NCBI GenBank assembly: GCA_000149265.1
Contig: CH002827.1
Location: 2,288,148-2,352,147, forward strand
Reading direction: 5' to 3'
DNA length: 64,000 bases
Source: Ciona savignyi
Taxonomy: Eukaryota > Chordata > Ascidiacea > Phlebobranchia > Cionidae
Below are positions 9,601-20,700 of this stretch, piece by piece. How positions within the stretch are numbered: position 1 is the stretch's first letter; every line of letters begins with the position of its first letter. A program made the position numbers and the translations under genes. The notes under the pieces are model-generated. The model saw only the letters and a list, made by a program, of their open reading frames with translations, did not search any database and was not told the origin of the DNA.

Positions 9601-12448
9601 TTAATATTAAGGTTTAACGGCTACGTCATTTTTTTTACTTGTAATTTGTTTATTCACTGACGTGTTTTAACTACAGTAGTTTTGGTTTTATCCTGTCTCC
9701 TTAATTTGAAATAATTGTCCTAATCTTCTTTATTGTAACGAAGGAGCAAAAAAATAAACTAAACTAAACTAAGGGTGGGATAGAAAATCGCAGGGGGTTG
9801 CATTAGCATAGGTAATCCTTGAGCCCTTCTGTCTTGTTATCGTATCTATTGCAGACAGTTGTATGTAATAAGATAAGAATATAGAAATCAATTAAATCAT
9901 CAGTTTATTTTATGGGTGCAAATAAATTGCAGTTGTTACAGCTAATAACATTCGTCACCATAGACTGTCATACAGAATCATCTTAACAATTTACCGCTAC
10001 CCTCGCTTCCGCATATAAATTTCGCTTCGAATATATTTCTTTAACTAATTGATAAAAACAGGGGTGCTTTTTGATATTATAAGCACCCCATATGGTTTGA
10101 CTGTGCCTCACGCACCTCAGGCACCCCTATTCCGACGCCCATGGCCTGTTATATTCCAATTTTTTCATCTAGCCATGTGGAAATTGTGTTACAAACAATA
10201 AAGCTTTTCACACCTTCCAGGACTGCGTTCTGTCCCACTAAAGAATGTGTACAGTGAAGAAATCCCGTTGGCTGCTTTGCTGGTCCATCTGGATGTCAGG
10301 AGTGCTAAGGTGTTACTTTGTACTTTTGTTTTAAAGTTTCCAGATTTAATATTTTAACAAGCAGTGGGGGGGGGGAAACTAAAGAGAGGGAAAGCGGGAA
10401 GGAGGGAAACTGCTCACTAAAATAAAGATTATGACATTAGAGTTAGTTTTAAACATGAGGTTGGAGTTAGGGTTAGTTCTGCGGTTGAGATAAGTGTTTA
10501 GGGCAGTTTCCCTTATTCCCGCTTTCCCTCCCATTTAGTGTTGCCCAGCTGTGGTTATTCGGCCATCATACCCTATACAGTATGGTTGTATGAGCTATTT
10601 CATTGTGTCTAGATTCGTTTTCTTGGTTAAGAATTTAATTTATGCATAGGTGTCGTAGGTTATGTCTGTCTGCATTTTAGTTGCTGAAGCTTGCAGTTTA
10701 AGTTGGATGATCAATTTATATGTTCATGGTTGAGAAGTTCTTATTTATCTATGGGTATTGTAAGAAACCTAATGTGCACTGCTTAGTTGCTGAAGCTATT
10801 GCACTATGTGGACAGAAGATTCATTTATATCGCTGTAGGTGCGAAGCCAGGCTTTATCCATTATATCAATATTATCCCTTATGCTTATATCTACAATATT
10901 TTTTGGTGTTATCTACTAGTATTGTATTACTTAAATTCAATGTATTTATCAATCAATCTTATTGCTAACCGAACGGAAACGGTTAGTTGGTCATCTGCAT
11001 GCATCATCCCAATTTCACTCTTTAATGAAAAACAACAGTTTTTCATAATTTAAATATAACTTTAACCTTTAATAACCTCAACCCAATCCATATGTTTTAT
11101 AACTTCTCACACATAACCCTCTACTCTCGCATCCAGTACAAAATGCAACATTTACAACAACTAACTTTCCATGGCCCCCCTACCATTATGATTTGTCAAC
11201 GTCTAAAATAACCCATGTACTTCTAGCCCATGCTTCCCCATGTAATATACACCCGTATTTAAACCATAAAATTCTGTTACCCCTGCCTTCTCATATAACC
11301 CATGGTCCTTGCATGTCACCCCTTGCCCCCGCTTTACAATGTAATTTATAGCCCCTAGGCCCTGAAACACTTACCAGCAATTGACCTTATAAATTCTCCC
11401 ACCTAATTCTTTACCCCGAGACAAGTCTATGCAGTAACTTCATCACAACTAAGCCCCGATTCCCCTCAAACCACCTAGGAAGAGGATGAAGGATTATACG
11501 ATTCGATCCAGCGGCTTCGGGACCAAACCAAAGAGCTTCAGATTAAAATAAGTAACCCACACAACAACAACCCATGCGACATCACTAGTTACCAGCAACA
11601 GCTGCACGAGACACAGAAAGCGCTTTTCATACAGAACGAGCAACGGCGGGAAAGGTGGGTGAATAAAATACTTAACTTTACCGCTAGGGTATGGCTGTTA
11701 AATGGATTATCGTACCATATGACAAAAGTTGAGCTATTACCATATCGATAGTTAAAAGATGCCTTCGATGTTATTCAACTCTCTGATCCATTAGGTTCAG
11801 GCAGCCGTTAAGTGCCCCGAATACAACCAAATACAAAGTGACTGGTTTTGACTTTATACACGCCAACTTGCATGTGGTTATCGTTGGATAGTGCATGAAG
11901 AAAAACTATATAAATCTTACACAGTTTGCTCACTGGAACGAACGTGTGTTTTATGTTGTGTTTACTATTTCTTTCTATTTCTTTACCACCTACCATCGAT
12001 AACATGCTAAGTCAGCGTAGTTGATATTTTACTTTTTTTATAGTCCTAAACGAGTTACTAGAGCTTTCTTCCTGCTGTAGTAATGATTAAAAATGAGGAA
12101 ATTTGGAACAATACGCATGACGTTAAGATACTTAAATATGCATACAACCGATGTTAGTATTTACAGCCCGACGGTGGGCGCGAGGTGATCTGTCGATTGC
12201 CCATGTGTTAACCCCTTGGTTTTCTCATTACGGGGATAAACATGAATATCCTATTTAACTGCAATCCAGTTTTTACTAGAACATCTTACATTAGAATAGT
12301 CCAAACAAATCACATAAAGTCATTTGTTACTTTAGAATTTAAATCAATTTCATCTTTACCGTCTACTGCATCCTGACAATGCAACCTGATTTGACGGAAG
12401 TATTTTGTTCAATACAGGATGATACAGCGCCTGAAGACGCACTCATAA
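683..12448 (+). CDS. PLCG: Phospholipase C gamma, 5'-truncated by the window (18 exons, last 787 residues)
   Basis: Receptor-coupled phosphoinositide phospholipase that cleaves PIP2 into IP3 and diacylglycerol at the plasma membrane. Exons: 683-814, 1144-1307, 1895-2101, 2789-2920, 3376-3553, 3976-4151, 4980-5085, 5508-5574, 6021-6172, 6602-6701, 7067-7188, 7495-7582, 8150-8298, 8760-8874, 9234-9413, 10221-10309, 11479-11654, 12418-12448; all are GT/AG and in phase. Visible order: end of the first split-PH half ([13 protein letters not shown]), N-SH2 (residues ~55-150, FMVRGS with its binding Arg), C-SH2 (~168-262, FLVRKC), linker with AYVPPNF at the place of the regulatory Tyr783 of mammalian PLC-gamma1, SH3 (~295-358, ALYDYHA, WWRGDYGG), second PH half (~365-437), Y-box (~440-558, [35 protein letters not shown]), C2 (~590-715) and a charged tail. 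The X-box with the catalytic histidines lies upstream. Two SH2 domains and an SH3 in this order are unique to the gamma class; the vertebrate paralogue (1 or 2) cannot be assigned. AATAAA at 12872 may be its poly(A) signal. Confidence 0.97.
4195..4800. repeat. 20-bp minisatellite array with donor-like units
   Basis: About 29 copies of a 20-bp unit, GCGTAGAACACTGCTGGTGA with small variations. It starts about 45 bases after the donor of the exon that ends at 4151. The string CTGGTGAG is present both at the real exon-intron junction and in nearly every unit. A 20-bp period spelled three times gives a 20-residue repeat with no stop on the minus strand in any frame, so three overlapping open frames of 147-168 codons appear; these are artefacts of the repeat and not genes. 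Confidence 0.97.
5865..5884. repeat. (TA)n microsatellite
   Basis: About ten TA dinucleotides in the phospholipase intron before the exon at 6021. Confidence 0.9.
7334..7494. repeat. 21-bp array running into a splice acceptor
   Basis: Seven units of exactly 21 bp, each beginning TGACATCA, start at 7334, 7355, 7376, 7397, 7418, 7439 and 7460. An eighth partial unit starts at 7481, and its TGACATCATAAC runs straight into the AG acceptor of the exon at 7495. TGACATCA resembles ATF/CREB- and AP-1-family half sites, and 21 bp is two turns of B-DNA. Whether it binds anything is unknown. Confidence 0.95.
7700..8149. repeat. Degenerate ~80/160-bp tandem repeat ending at a splice acceptor
   Basis: The intron before the exon at 8150 is built from diverged copies, roughly 80 bp apart in alternating pairs. 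Shared pieces are TTTTGTCATG, GTGTTAAATGTTTAAT and AATTAACAGATTTTTATATT. The real acceptor segment (8110-8149) has the same layout, TTTTGTCATG then CTTGTAAAATGG then CAACAG, so it looks like the last member of the array. Earlier copies also end in AACAG. Confidence 0.7.
9430..9566. repeat. 27-bp G-rich minisatellite after a donor
   Basis: About 4.7 copies of a 27-bp unit containing GGGATTTGGGATGGGG and TTTATCCAAG, starting about 17 bases after the donor at 9414. The plus strand carries runs of three to six G per unit, so G-quadruplex formation in the nascent RNA is possible. The long glycine/tryptophan-rich reading frames across it are repeat artefacts. Confidence 0.93.
10370..10540. repeat. 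Foldback element (MITE-like) in a PLC-gamma intron
   Basis: Inverted arms at 10386-10413 and 10503-10530 share GAGGGAAAGCGGGAA and AGGGAAACTGC with two mismatches. The core between them contains GGTTAGTTCTGCGGTTGAGA. Relatives lie at 36778-36965, 42686-42890 and 45850-46075. No coding capacity. Confidence 0.75.
12167..12257 (+). repeat. 3' fragment of the tRNA-derived SINE
   Basis: Matches the tail half of the window's common SINE: GGGCGCGAGGTGATCTGTCG, then GGATAAACATGAATATCCTA. It lies in the last phospholipase intron. Confidence 0.75.
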
Positions 12449-13647
12449 CGCGATCACATCGTACCTGATGGCTTCACTAATTATTACACGCCGTTTCGAT
12501 GTCATATAGGATACATTAACTACATTCAAATTCGTAGTCATGATATTATTATGACGTTACAACAATTCGATACGTCACCTACGCCACAAACATTGCATTC
12601 ATCGACCCCGTGTTTGTGACGCAATAATGACGTCACAGCATACCACGACGTCATCAAAGTTCTGTATTCCTCAAGCAATTGTCAACGAAGCCACTGATTT
12701 TTTTACTCAGTTTGTTTTAATCGCAGCATTATTATGACGTATTATATAACGCCACAAGTATATTTAACATCGCCTTCCGTCCTCGAATCGCTAGGGAAAT
12801 CCCCGTCAACATGTAAATAAGTTCCAGGTTTTCGAGAATATTCTTCAAAGTGCTAAGTTCAGTTGACTCGTAATAAAGTGCTATTATGATGCGGGTTTGC
12901 ACTGTGGGTCTCCGCTTGTGACGTAATTCGGGTATAAAACGGTTATAGTTTATCAAGACATATTCGTGCACAATAAGGTATCTTACATTGAACATATGCG
13001 ATAAATTGTGTTTCTGTGATATTGAGCCAAATTGACCAACTCTTCTCACGGTAAACCCTCAGTGCAAACCCGGTAGTGCAATAAACCGTCGTGGCTTGTA
13101 ATTCTAAAGTGCTATGACCACTGTTGTCATCATTCCGTAATCTTTACATTATAATATAATTCCACCGTATATGGGAATGTGTCTCTTTTTTGGGGGAATA
13201 CCCCGTTTCAGAATTTAGAAAACAGTGTCAGTTGCTGCTTCGTTGTAAGCAAGCAACGATAAGATGTTACTTTTTATTCTCGTGAATGAAAAAACGCGGA
13301 AAGGTTACGACATTTGTTGAATGTAACTGAGATGTTCCTTCAGTTTTAGTACAACCAAATAATCTACTGAGTTCAAGCGATAAGTACCTTGTCTAAGAAC
13401 ACTGCCGACAAGTTAGCGACCGGTATCTTTCTATCGACCATTCGGGTAAAAGGCAACGCACTCGCAACCAAACTTTTCGGATTAACGTTGCCGTCCATGG
13501 TAGGGAAAACGGACGAGACAAAGTCGATTACGCGCTTTTCTTTTATATTATAAGTTTATATTAAACAGAATTTTTGGTGATTCCACTTGTGGTAACACGC
13601 CTGCACGCACCTGTAGAATGTCAACTGTATTATCTAAAAAATGTAGA

Positions 13648-13960
13648 CTGATTAACGCCAAAAATTGCTTCACAAAAATTTCTGTCGCCAGGGTTATTCA
13701 GAAAATAATTAACAAAAGAAAAACAAAGTGAGGACAATACCTTTCTTGGGAAAAACTAGCAAAATCAACTTTCGTTAAGTGAAATATGTGGTCTTAGCAA
13801 TATAGGACCAATCACCGCTACTTCCTGGACGCGTTCATTGTTTGGCTCATACTTAAAGAAACAAATAAAGAGCGAAAGATGAAGACAAAGTTTAGCATTT
13901 TATAAATATGCGCACAGTTTTTGTTGACAAATTGTAAATAACCAATTCAAGTTATGTTAT
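13648..13960. repeat. Diverged duplicated block, copy 1
   Basis: Shares ordered segments with 14180-14613, for example TTATTCAGAAAATAATTAAC versus TTATGCAGAAAACATTAAAC and TCTTAGCAATATA versus TCTCAGCAATATA, followed by a GAAACAAAT segment and GAGCGAAAGATG versus TAGCGAAAGGAC. The second copy carries about 120 extra bases. Visible identity is moderate, so the duplication is old. Confidence 0.65.
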
Positions 13961-14179
13961 CCTATACAACTAACCCTTTAAAAGAACGCACACGAAACTA
14001 TTCGGCGGGCACACTTCTTTTGCCGGTCACATAGTAAAGAAACGGAAAACGTGTACGAGAACATTTTTTATATGATTGGGTCTCTTGAGAATTTCTGTTA
14101 AAATGATAAGCCTACACACATCTTCAGAATATCAATTTATATAAATTGTTTAAACTTGAATGAACATGTCCTTCTTGTC

Positions 14180-14613
14180 GATAATTGCTTTTAAAAATGC
14201 CTGACGTCAGCGTTATGCAGAAAACATTAAACAAAGGAAGGAAAAATGAAGTGGAAACACCGTAGGATATATTTACTTTGGATCGAAACATGAGAAAAGT
14301 CATGCAGCTTTTTAAAGCACAGTGTGTTTATTACTGGTACTCTAACTATTGTTATCGTATTCTATTTTGGACGTTGATCGAATTCTAATGCCTTGCCTAA
14401 ATCACAATGCAGCAGACTTCCGCTACGTAAAACATGTTGTCTCAGCAATATAAGAGAAACCAACGTTACTTTCACGAACGTTTATTCTTTGTCTGGTTTA
14501 TCCGAGGAAACAAATTCAAAAATACATAGCGAAAGGACCAGACGCAGTTGAGCATTTAACAAATGTTTAAACAGTTTTGAATGATAAATGGCTAATAATC
14601 AATTTCTGTTCTA
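14180..14613. repeat. Diverged duplicated block, copy 2 (directly upstream of the lectin gene)
   Basis: Partner of 13648-13960. It ends about ten bases before the acceptor of the first lectin exon, so it occupies the position of a promoter-proximal or first-intron region. Confidence 0.65.
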
Positions 14614-14622
14614 TTTTCTTAG
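14609..14622 (+). promoter_or_regulatory. Candidate splice or trans-splice acceptor of the lectin mRNA
   Basis: A pyrimidine-rich tract, TTCTATTTTCTTAG, lies 26 bases before the start codon at 14649. No upstream exon is evident. In Ciona many mRNAs receive a short spliced leader at such acceptors, so either a distant 5' UTR exon or trans-splicing would explain it; the second is inferred. Confidence 0.5.
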
Positions 14623-14648
14623 GTTGGCGACTTATAGAGAGTACAAAA

Positions 14649-16104
14649 ATGGAGAACCAAAATATTTACCTGACTCCAATATCAACAATATCACATCCCA
14701 ATGGTATGTCGAATATGATTTGTAATATTAGCTAAACAAAATTACTATTTTACCCAACTAACTGCACCTTCTGGTTTATATGGTTAGTTTGAAAGATACA
14801 ATAAACATGTCTGTCGCGTGTGTTGGGATGTGGAATGAATATAACGCGGGCAATTATAAGGATATTTACAGTCTGAATATGGAAGTTGTGCATTAAAGAT
14901 ATATAATAGCTTTTATAAACTCAACAATTTCGTTAACTCTTTTGCTCAAATAAAGAAACGAAGCTTGTGGCTACTTTAGATCACACAGTCTTTCCACTAG
15001 GCTAGGCTAGATTCTATCAAACTAGGTTTTCTAGAACCGCAAATTCTTACATACCATAATTTTTAATAAATTGTAAATTACAGATATTTATGAAAACGTG
15101 TCAGGTCAAGTGGCTAAATCAGGTTTGTATTATAGTTCATATTAAATCGTTAAATTTTATCATTTTTTTATTATTTTAAAAGAAAATAAATCCAAGAATA
15201 TATGGAAGATAGTTGCAGCAATTTCAATCAGCATCTCTTTAGCTCTTGGCACTGCTGGAATACTTTTAGCTTGGGTGGGTATTGATTTCATTTAAAGCCT
15301 TAGGCCTACCTTTAAATTATCTCTTATTGTTTAAAAACTTCATGCTGATACAAGTGGAGCATTGGAGAATGGTTAGCTACCCACATATTCTATATTAGAT
15401 GAGTTATTTAAACATAACTTTTTTTAGAACTTGAGACTCTTAATTTAAAACTGGAAGGTGAAGTTAAGATGATAAACAACCCGGCAAAATCCTCCTCAAC
15501 TTGGTATAAACCCGGCAATGGATATGAATACAAAGTATTTCCTATGAAATTTAATTATACAAAAGCCAAAGAAGTTTGCCTTTATTGGGAAGCAAAGATT
15601 GCCGTCAAAGGATTAAAAAATAAGACTATTTCCAGGTAAGTTATGTTAAAAGTACGAGTTCTTTAATAATTTATATATAATAACGTTTTTTCGTATTGAT
15701 ATAAAAGTAAACATTTATAACGTCCATCAATAAAACAACACCCGACCTTTTAAGTTAATTAATCAGCTTCGTATTTTTTTAAGTTGACAAAAAACGTGCG
15801 TGTGTACGTACTTACAATAATAAAATACCTCTCCGTATTTGTTTCTTCGCTCAGAAATTTGTATCGACGTTTTGGCGGTAACCTGTTTATCGGACTCAAC
15901 GATATCCAAACGGAGAACAAATTTATGTGGGAAGATGGTACACCACTGCTTACAAGCCAAGCACTTTGGCGTAATTACGAACCTAATGACCGGTATTCCA
16001 TTGAAGATTGTGTAGAAGTAACTGAAGTTGGCGGATTGTGGAATGATTTGCCTTGCTCTAGAAAACTACATCCATTATGTGAACGGCCGAATTACAGTGG
16101 TTAA
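14649..16104 (+). CDS. Type II membrane C-type lectin-like protein (5 exons, 215 residues)
   Basis: Predicted cell-surface carbohydrate-binding protein. Exons: 14649-14703, 15084-15122, 15183-15278, 15428-15635, 15855-16104, all in phase. A 38-residue N-terminal tail with no signal peptide holds two tyrosines, in IYLTP and in DIYENV (a YxN motif of the kind Grb2-type SH2 domains bind when phosphorylated). A single membrane helix (~39-62) follows, then a C-type lectin domain (~85-212). The domain has the four canonical cysteines (KEVC, EDC, DLPC, PLC), GGNLFIGL for the usual WIGL, EPN (the mannose-type specificity motif) and WND (calcium site), so calcium-dependent sugar binding is plausible. 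The order tail-helix-lectin resembles vertebrate type II lectin receptors, but orthology cannot be claimed. AATAAA at 16559 is a likely poly(A) signal. The start was chosen as the first ATG after the acceptor. Confidence 0.9.
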
Positions 16105-16682
16105 ATGTGTATAAGTGTAAACCAGTTTTTGTTTTTTTTGGGGGGATAAGGGGTGCTTGTATTGTTAGCCCTGTCGTACAGTAGCCTAGGCACATAAAAC
16201 CTACTGTATTAATGTAAAGTGTAACTTACCGGTCTCATCTTTAAATTTCAGCCATTTTAATCCAAATGTTATATTTCATTTTTTTAATTTTATACATAAG
16301 ATTTTCTGTAACGTAAAAAAAAAACGGCTGGCTTTGTACCATTTTGATTAATTTTTTGCTGAAATCAACCTTCTCCATGCTGGTATATTCCGAAATGCGA
16401 TAAAGGAGGTGATGTCATAATAATCTCTTATCGCCGTAAGTGTGCTTCGGCCATTATTACGTTTATTATTTAATTGCATGTTTTTTTTTATTTATGATTG
16501 TATCTGGCTTTTAAGTTGATTACTTTTTGACTGTTTTGGAGGTAGAACGTGCAATGAAAATAAATAGCGCTGAGAAACTACACAAGCATCGTCTCCATTA
16601 TGTGTATTATGATTTAATCGTGACCGATTGTAATATTCTTTGGGAAAGCCACCAGGTTTTATTATTCATTCCTCACTTCCGC

Positions 16683-16815
16683 ACTATAGGATAGGATATA
16701 CAGTATTATCACCATAACACACATGGGCAGTGTCACATTCCCTGTTAGCCAATTACCGTCGGAATACAAGAGCTGTTGCAGTGTGTTGTGTATGGTCGAG
16801 GGTTTCTTTACTTTT
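16683..16815 (-). repeat. SINE fragment, reverse
   Basis: ATAGGATAGGATATA tail and the block around GAGCTGTTGCAGTGTGTTGT match the window's common SINE in reverse orientation, diverged. Confidence 0.6.
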
Positions 16816-17085
16816 GGTACACACCATTACTGCATGAGGTGCAGAAGCGATTTGCAATCCCTAAGTATTCAATTTACATCGTTTATCACTTGATCTTTAC
16901 GACAATGTACTGAATATAAGAATATATTTGCGTTTATTTTTAGTTGTATTCAGTTTGTATTTGCTAAAAACAACAACAAATCAACTAAACTTAACTAAAC
17001 AACACTTATTGTTTTATCACCCGTGGGTAATTTTTGTATCCTATTGTGACAATAAATTAGTGACTGATTAAATGTTTTAAGAGTC

Positions 17086-17225
17086 CTCCAGATTATTCTG
17101 GTGGTTAGTATGTCGCGTTTAAGCCGAAAGGTTGTAGACTCGAACTGGTCCCTATCTTTTCTTGTAGGTTCGAAACTGGTTCCCTATCGACAGGAACGAT
17201 AACCTTAACTTTGGTTAAATCTCGC
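17086..17225 (+). repeat. SINE head fragment, forward
   Basis: tRNA-like head: TTCTGGTGGTTAGTATGTCG (A-box-like), then AAGCCGAAAGGTTGTAGACT and a B-box-like segment. The 3' part is degenerate. Confidence 0.6.
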
Positions 17226-17792
17226 CAGTACAGAAATGATATGTTTATCAATGAAGCACATTTTGCCTGACCAAATTACGGTTAAATGATTTACACATTT
17301 TATTGCAAACAACAAAGTAACCACAATAAATATCATGCAAGGAGAACTTGTTGGAATAAAAAACACCAAGCTAATTAAATAGACCTGATGTAAAATGATA
17401 AAGTTGCGATTAAAAATAGTATATTTATACAGAACGAGTTGTTAGGAATGCACACGATCTAAATAAAAAGCGGTTTCGCACGATAACATGGAGCGAACAC
17501 AACCACGAAATTTCCCAAGTTCGTAGATTGGATCTATGTAAACTATTTGTGCAACAGTCGTTTGCAGTATCAGCATAATTGTACCGGCGACTCACATTAC
17601 TTTTGTTATTGATACCAGTATCGCATATGTCTTTACCAGTTTAGACGTTCATTGGTATTAAAACTTGTTAGGAACTATTATTGCTAATTATTGAAAAAAA
17701 CAGTTTCAAAAACGGAATGCAAAAATCTTGTTTTCCTTTTTTAGTGGATAAAAAACGTTTGTTAACTTTTTAATCAAGTTTTATATTTAAGC

Positions 17793-20700
17793 TCATGTGT
17801 TAGTTTTGGACGGTTGTTTGGTAGATATGCTATAACAGGCGAAATAATAAAACATATTTTCGACCAAAATTCCATAACATGATCTTCTCAATGAAGTTTT
17901 CTTGAAATTAGAGATGAATTCTCTTATCCAGGAAAATAAGTCCTGTGTATCGGTTTCGGGAGATTCCCCAAATTTAAGAAGAACTCTGCTTAATGTTTTT
18001 TTGATTTCTACGCATTTGTCGTTGAGCTGTTTGATATCCGCATCTAGTTCAGTAAGGATCGCCTGCGGGTAAACATTTTTAGATAACACCACTTGGATAA
18101 TTGTGTCATTTGTATCTTGGCAGATGGGTAAATCATGGTTATCATCTGATAACTCGTGCTCACAGCACAATTCCCGGAGCTATTGCAGTGCATTGTATAA
18201 TATGGAAACGTGTTGTTTTTTTAGAATAACCCATTAATCTTAAGCCATTGGTCCAGGCGATGTTCGTTAAGTGCCTTGCTCAAAACCATAACTGGCTGCC
18301 TTGCTCGCGACCAGTTTGAATAGGGAAAATACAACCTACGGATTTTGCTTGGTACTGTCGCACAGCCACTTATTTTTAGATCTGTGAATCCAAGTCAATT
18401 ACCTCAACTCCATTACAAAACGCTAAGTCTTCGTTGGTTGGCTGGTGCTTCTTTCGTCGCAGCAAATCGCAATTTTTACGAACTTTAAAAACACTTTTCC
18501 GCATAACTGTGCAATTAATAAAACAATTTTAAGTAACTGGAATGGTCCGAAAATTCACTGAATACCAAACAACAACAAAAAATCACTGAATATCAAACAA
18601 CAAAATCTTAATTATTGAGTTTCACACATTGCATAAACTTCATACGTTAAATGCAAAATATATAAAAATATCGAAAATAACGAATTAGTTGGGTTTTAGA
18701 CGTGTTTTAACGACTCTCGTTTTGTCGTTTTTTTCTCGTTTTCCAAATTATTATTAAACGTCCTGATTCGTGTTTTCATAATGAAAACAAAAAAATAAGC
18801 TAAGCACGCTTGTAAGTTTAATTCCGATCTGGTAAACTCTTCGGATAACAATGCATCACGTTTATCACTGTTTGAGTAAAAAACAACGAAGCAACCCTCA
18901 TAGGAAGGGGACAGATAATGTACCAGCAAAAAATATTAACAAAGGCTTACTATCAATTTCTGCTGAAAGGCCTTTTGTCGAATCTAAGAAAGTAAACATA
19001 ATGTTATACGCACATTTACGTTATTATTGCTGAACACAATTAAGATTTTTATAATTAGTATAATTTTATATTTAAGATATGTTCCACGTTTAGTTGGGTT
19101 GGATTTATTACTTTTATTAAAAAGGGTTCCGAAAGTGGGGGCGGAGTAGAAAAAACGACAAAAAGAATAAAAAAAATTGCGTTTAAAATTGATTATTCTT
19201 AATTTGCAAGTTAGTATATCATCGTCTTTGAATATTTTTTACACTTGGGTGAAAGCAAACACTTTAGGTTTGGGATAGGATAGGATATATAGTTTATCCC
19301 CGTGAGTGTGAAAACTTAAACATTGCCGCTTGGTTCGGGTAATGTCCGTTAAGTGACTTGCCCAAGGACACAACTGACTAGCTAGTGACCAGTTCCGTAC
19401 CTTCAACCCTTCGGCTGAAAGGCGACGCACTAAAACACTGGACTAATCGGTCGGACAAATTTAACTCAGAAACTAATTGGTGTATTACAGTCTGTGGGGT
19501 GTTGTAATATACAAACAAACAAACAGGGCTTACAGGCTTGCGACTTGGTTAGAGACTTGAGCTCATCGGCCAACTGAAGTACTTCAGGTTCGTGTTTCTC
19601 GACGATGTCAACTACAACGTTGAGTAAGGTCTGCTTCCGATCGTTCGTTCGCATTACACAAGTCTGTTGGTTTTGGTTCGGTGTGGAATTTTGTTAGTGA
19701 AAAAGGGAATGGGGTAAAAAAGGTTTCCTTAAAAAATGGTTTAAAAAGAGGTTTTCTGGGAACATTGCGACCATGACCGACAGTCAATTTTCGATACGAG
19801 GTCAGGTTATGGCCAATGGTGGAGTTACTTACATAAAAGTATATATATTTTTTTATTAGTCACTGACTGGCCAGATTTCTTTGGGCAAGGCATTTGGCGG
19901 CTGTCACTTAAAGCACTGGTATTTTTTAACTTTAAAGACATTAAAAATATCTTAATCATATATAACACTTGATAGCTTCGATAATCCAATAGCGACACGA
20001 GGTAATCTGACGATTAGTCTTGCAATGGCTGTCCTACATTTTTTCACGTGGTTAGAAAATGTACTTTAACCATTATAAAACAACCCACGCCAGCTAAATA
20101 ACATTACTTTACTCTTATGGCATAGTAATTGCTCACTATACCAAAAAAAATTTCCAGTATAGCCTACTTTTTGCAAACTCGACAATCTTATTCCTTTCGC
20201 TGTTCCTTTGGCATTCGTGCAGTTTATCTGGTTTGCTACAGCCAATATGTAAGCCAAAGATTTCTCCAATAACTGGCTGTTTGAAAGCTCTTCTAGGGAG
20301 TTCAGTGCAAGTTCAACTGCCTAAGAAAGAGCATAAATATGAGTCTTCATTTAAGGAAACCCAAAGTTAAATGTCTTACCGGTTGTAAATCTTCAATTTC
20401 TTGCGGAAGTTCCCTGATTATAGTTAAAGCTTCAAGTCGCAACCCTAATCGAGGAATCTGGCAAAGCTGTGGGGAAGATTGTAAATAACGGATAGTTATG
20501 TATTATGTACAGTTTTACAATCATATAGTAATACTATTTGTTAGGTTGTCAAATTATAGAGCAAATACGAACAAGACTATCGTCACCATTCGCACAACAC
20601 AGTACCACGTAATTCCTTGGATATGTAATGCTATACGTACTGATTGTCTCAAGTATATTGTTGAAAGTTTTCATTAAATTATCTAACATAGTATGGTATC

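Larger units (their letters stand above)
12449..14622. other. Intergenic region, PLC-gamma 3' flank to lectin
   Basis: Holds the phospholipase 3' untranslated region (AATAAA at 12872) and then non-coding sequence. The only notable structure is a diverged duplicated block at about 13650-13960 and 14180-14613, annotated separately. A 105-codon minus-strand frame at 12732-13049 has no recognisable family and is probably chance. Confidence 0.6.
16105..17792. other. Convergent intergenic region, lectin to formin
   Basis: Lectin 3' UTR with AATAAA at 16559, formin 3' flank with a minus-strand AATAAA at 17304-17299, and two SINE fragments (16683-16815 reverse, 17086-17225 forward). No gene seen. 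Confidence 0.6.

Noticed and set aside
9245..9660. Plus-strand glycine/tryptophan-rich frames over the 27-bp array
   Set aside because: Artefacts of the minisatellite; the real phospholipase exon ends at 9413.
18360..18505. Basic minus-strand frame (VRKNCDLLRRKKHQPTNEDL) between the last two formin exons
   Set aside because: Splicing exon 15 directly to 18091 is in phase and completes FH2 better. I see no clear acceptor for this frame; it could be an alternative exon but is unsupported.
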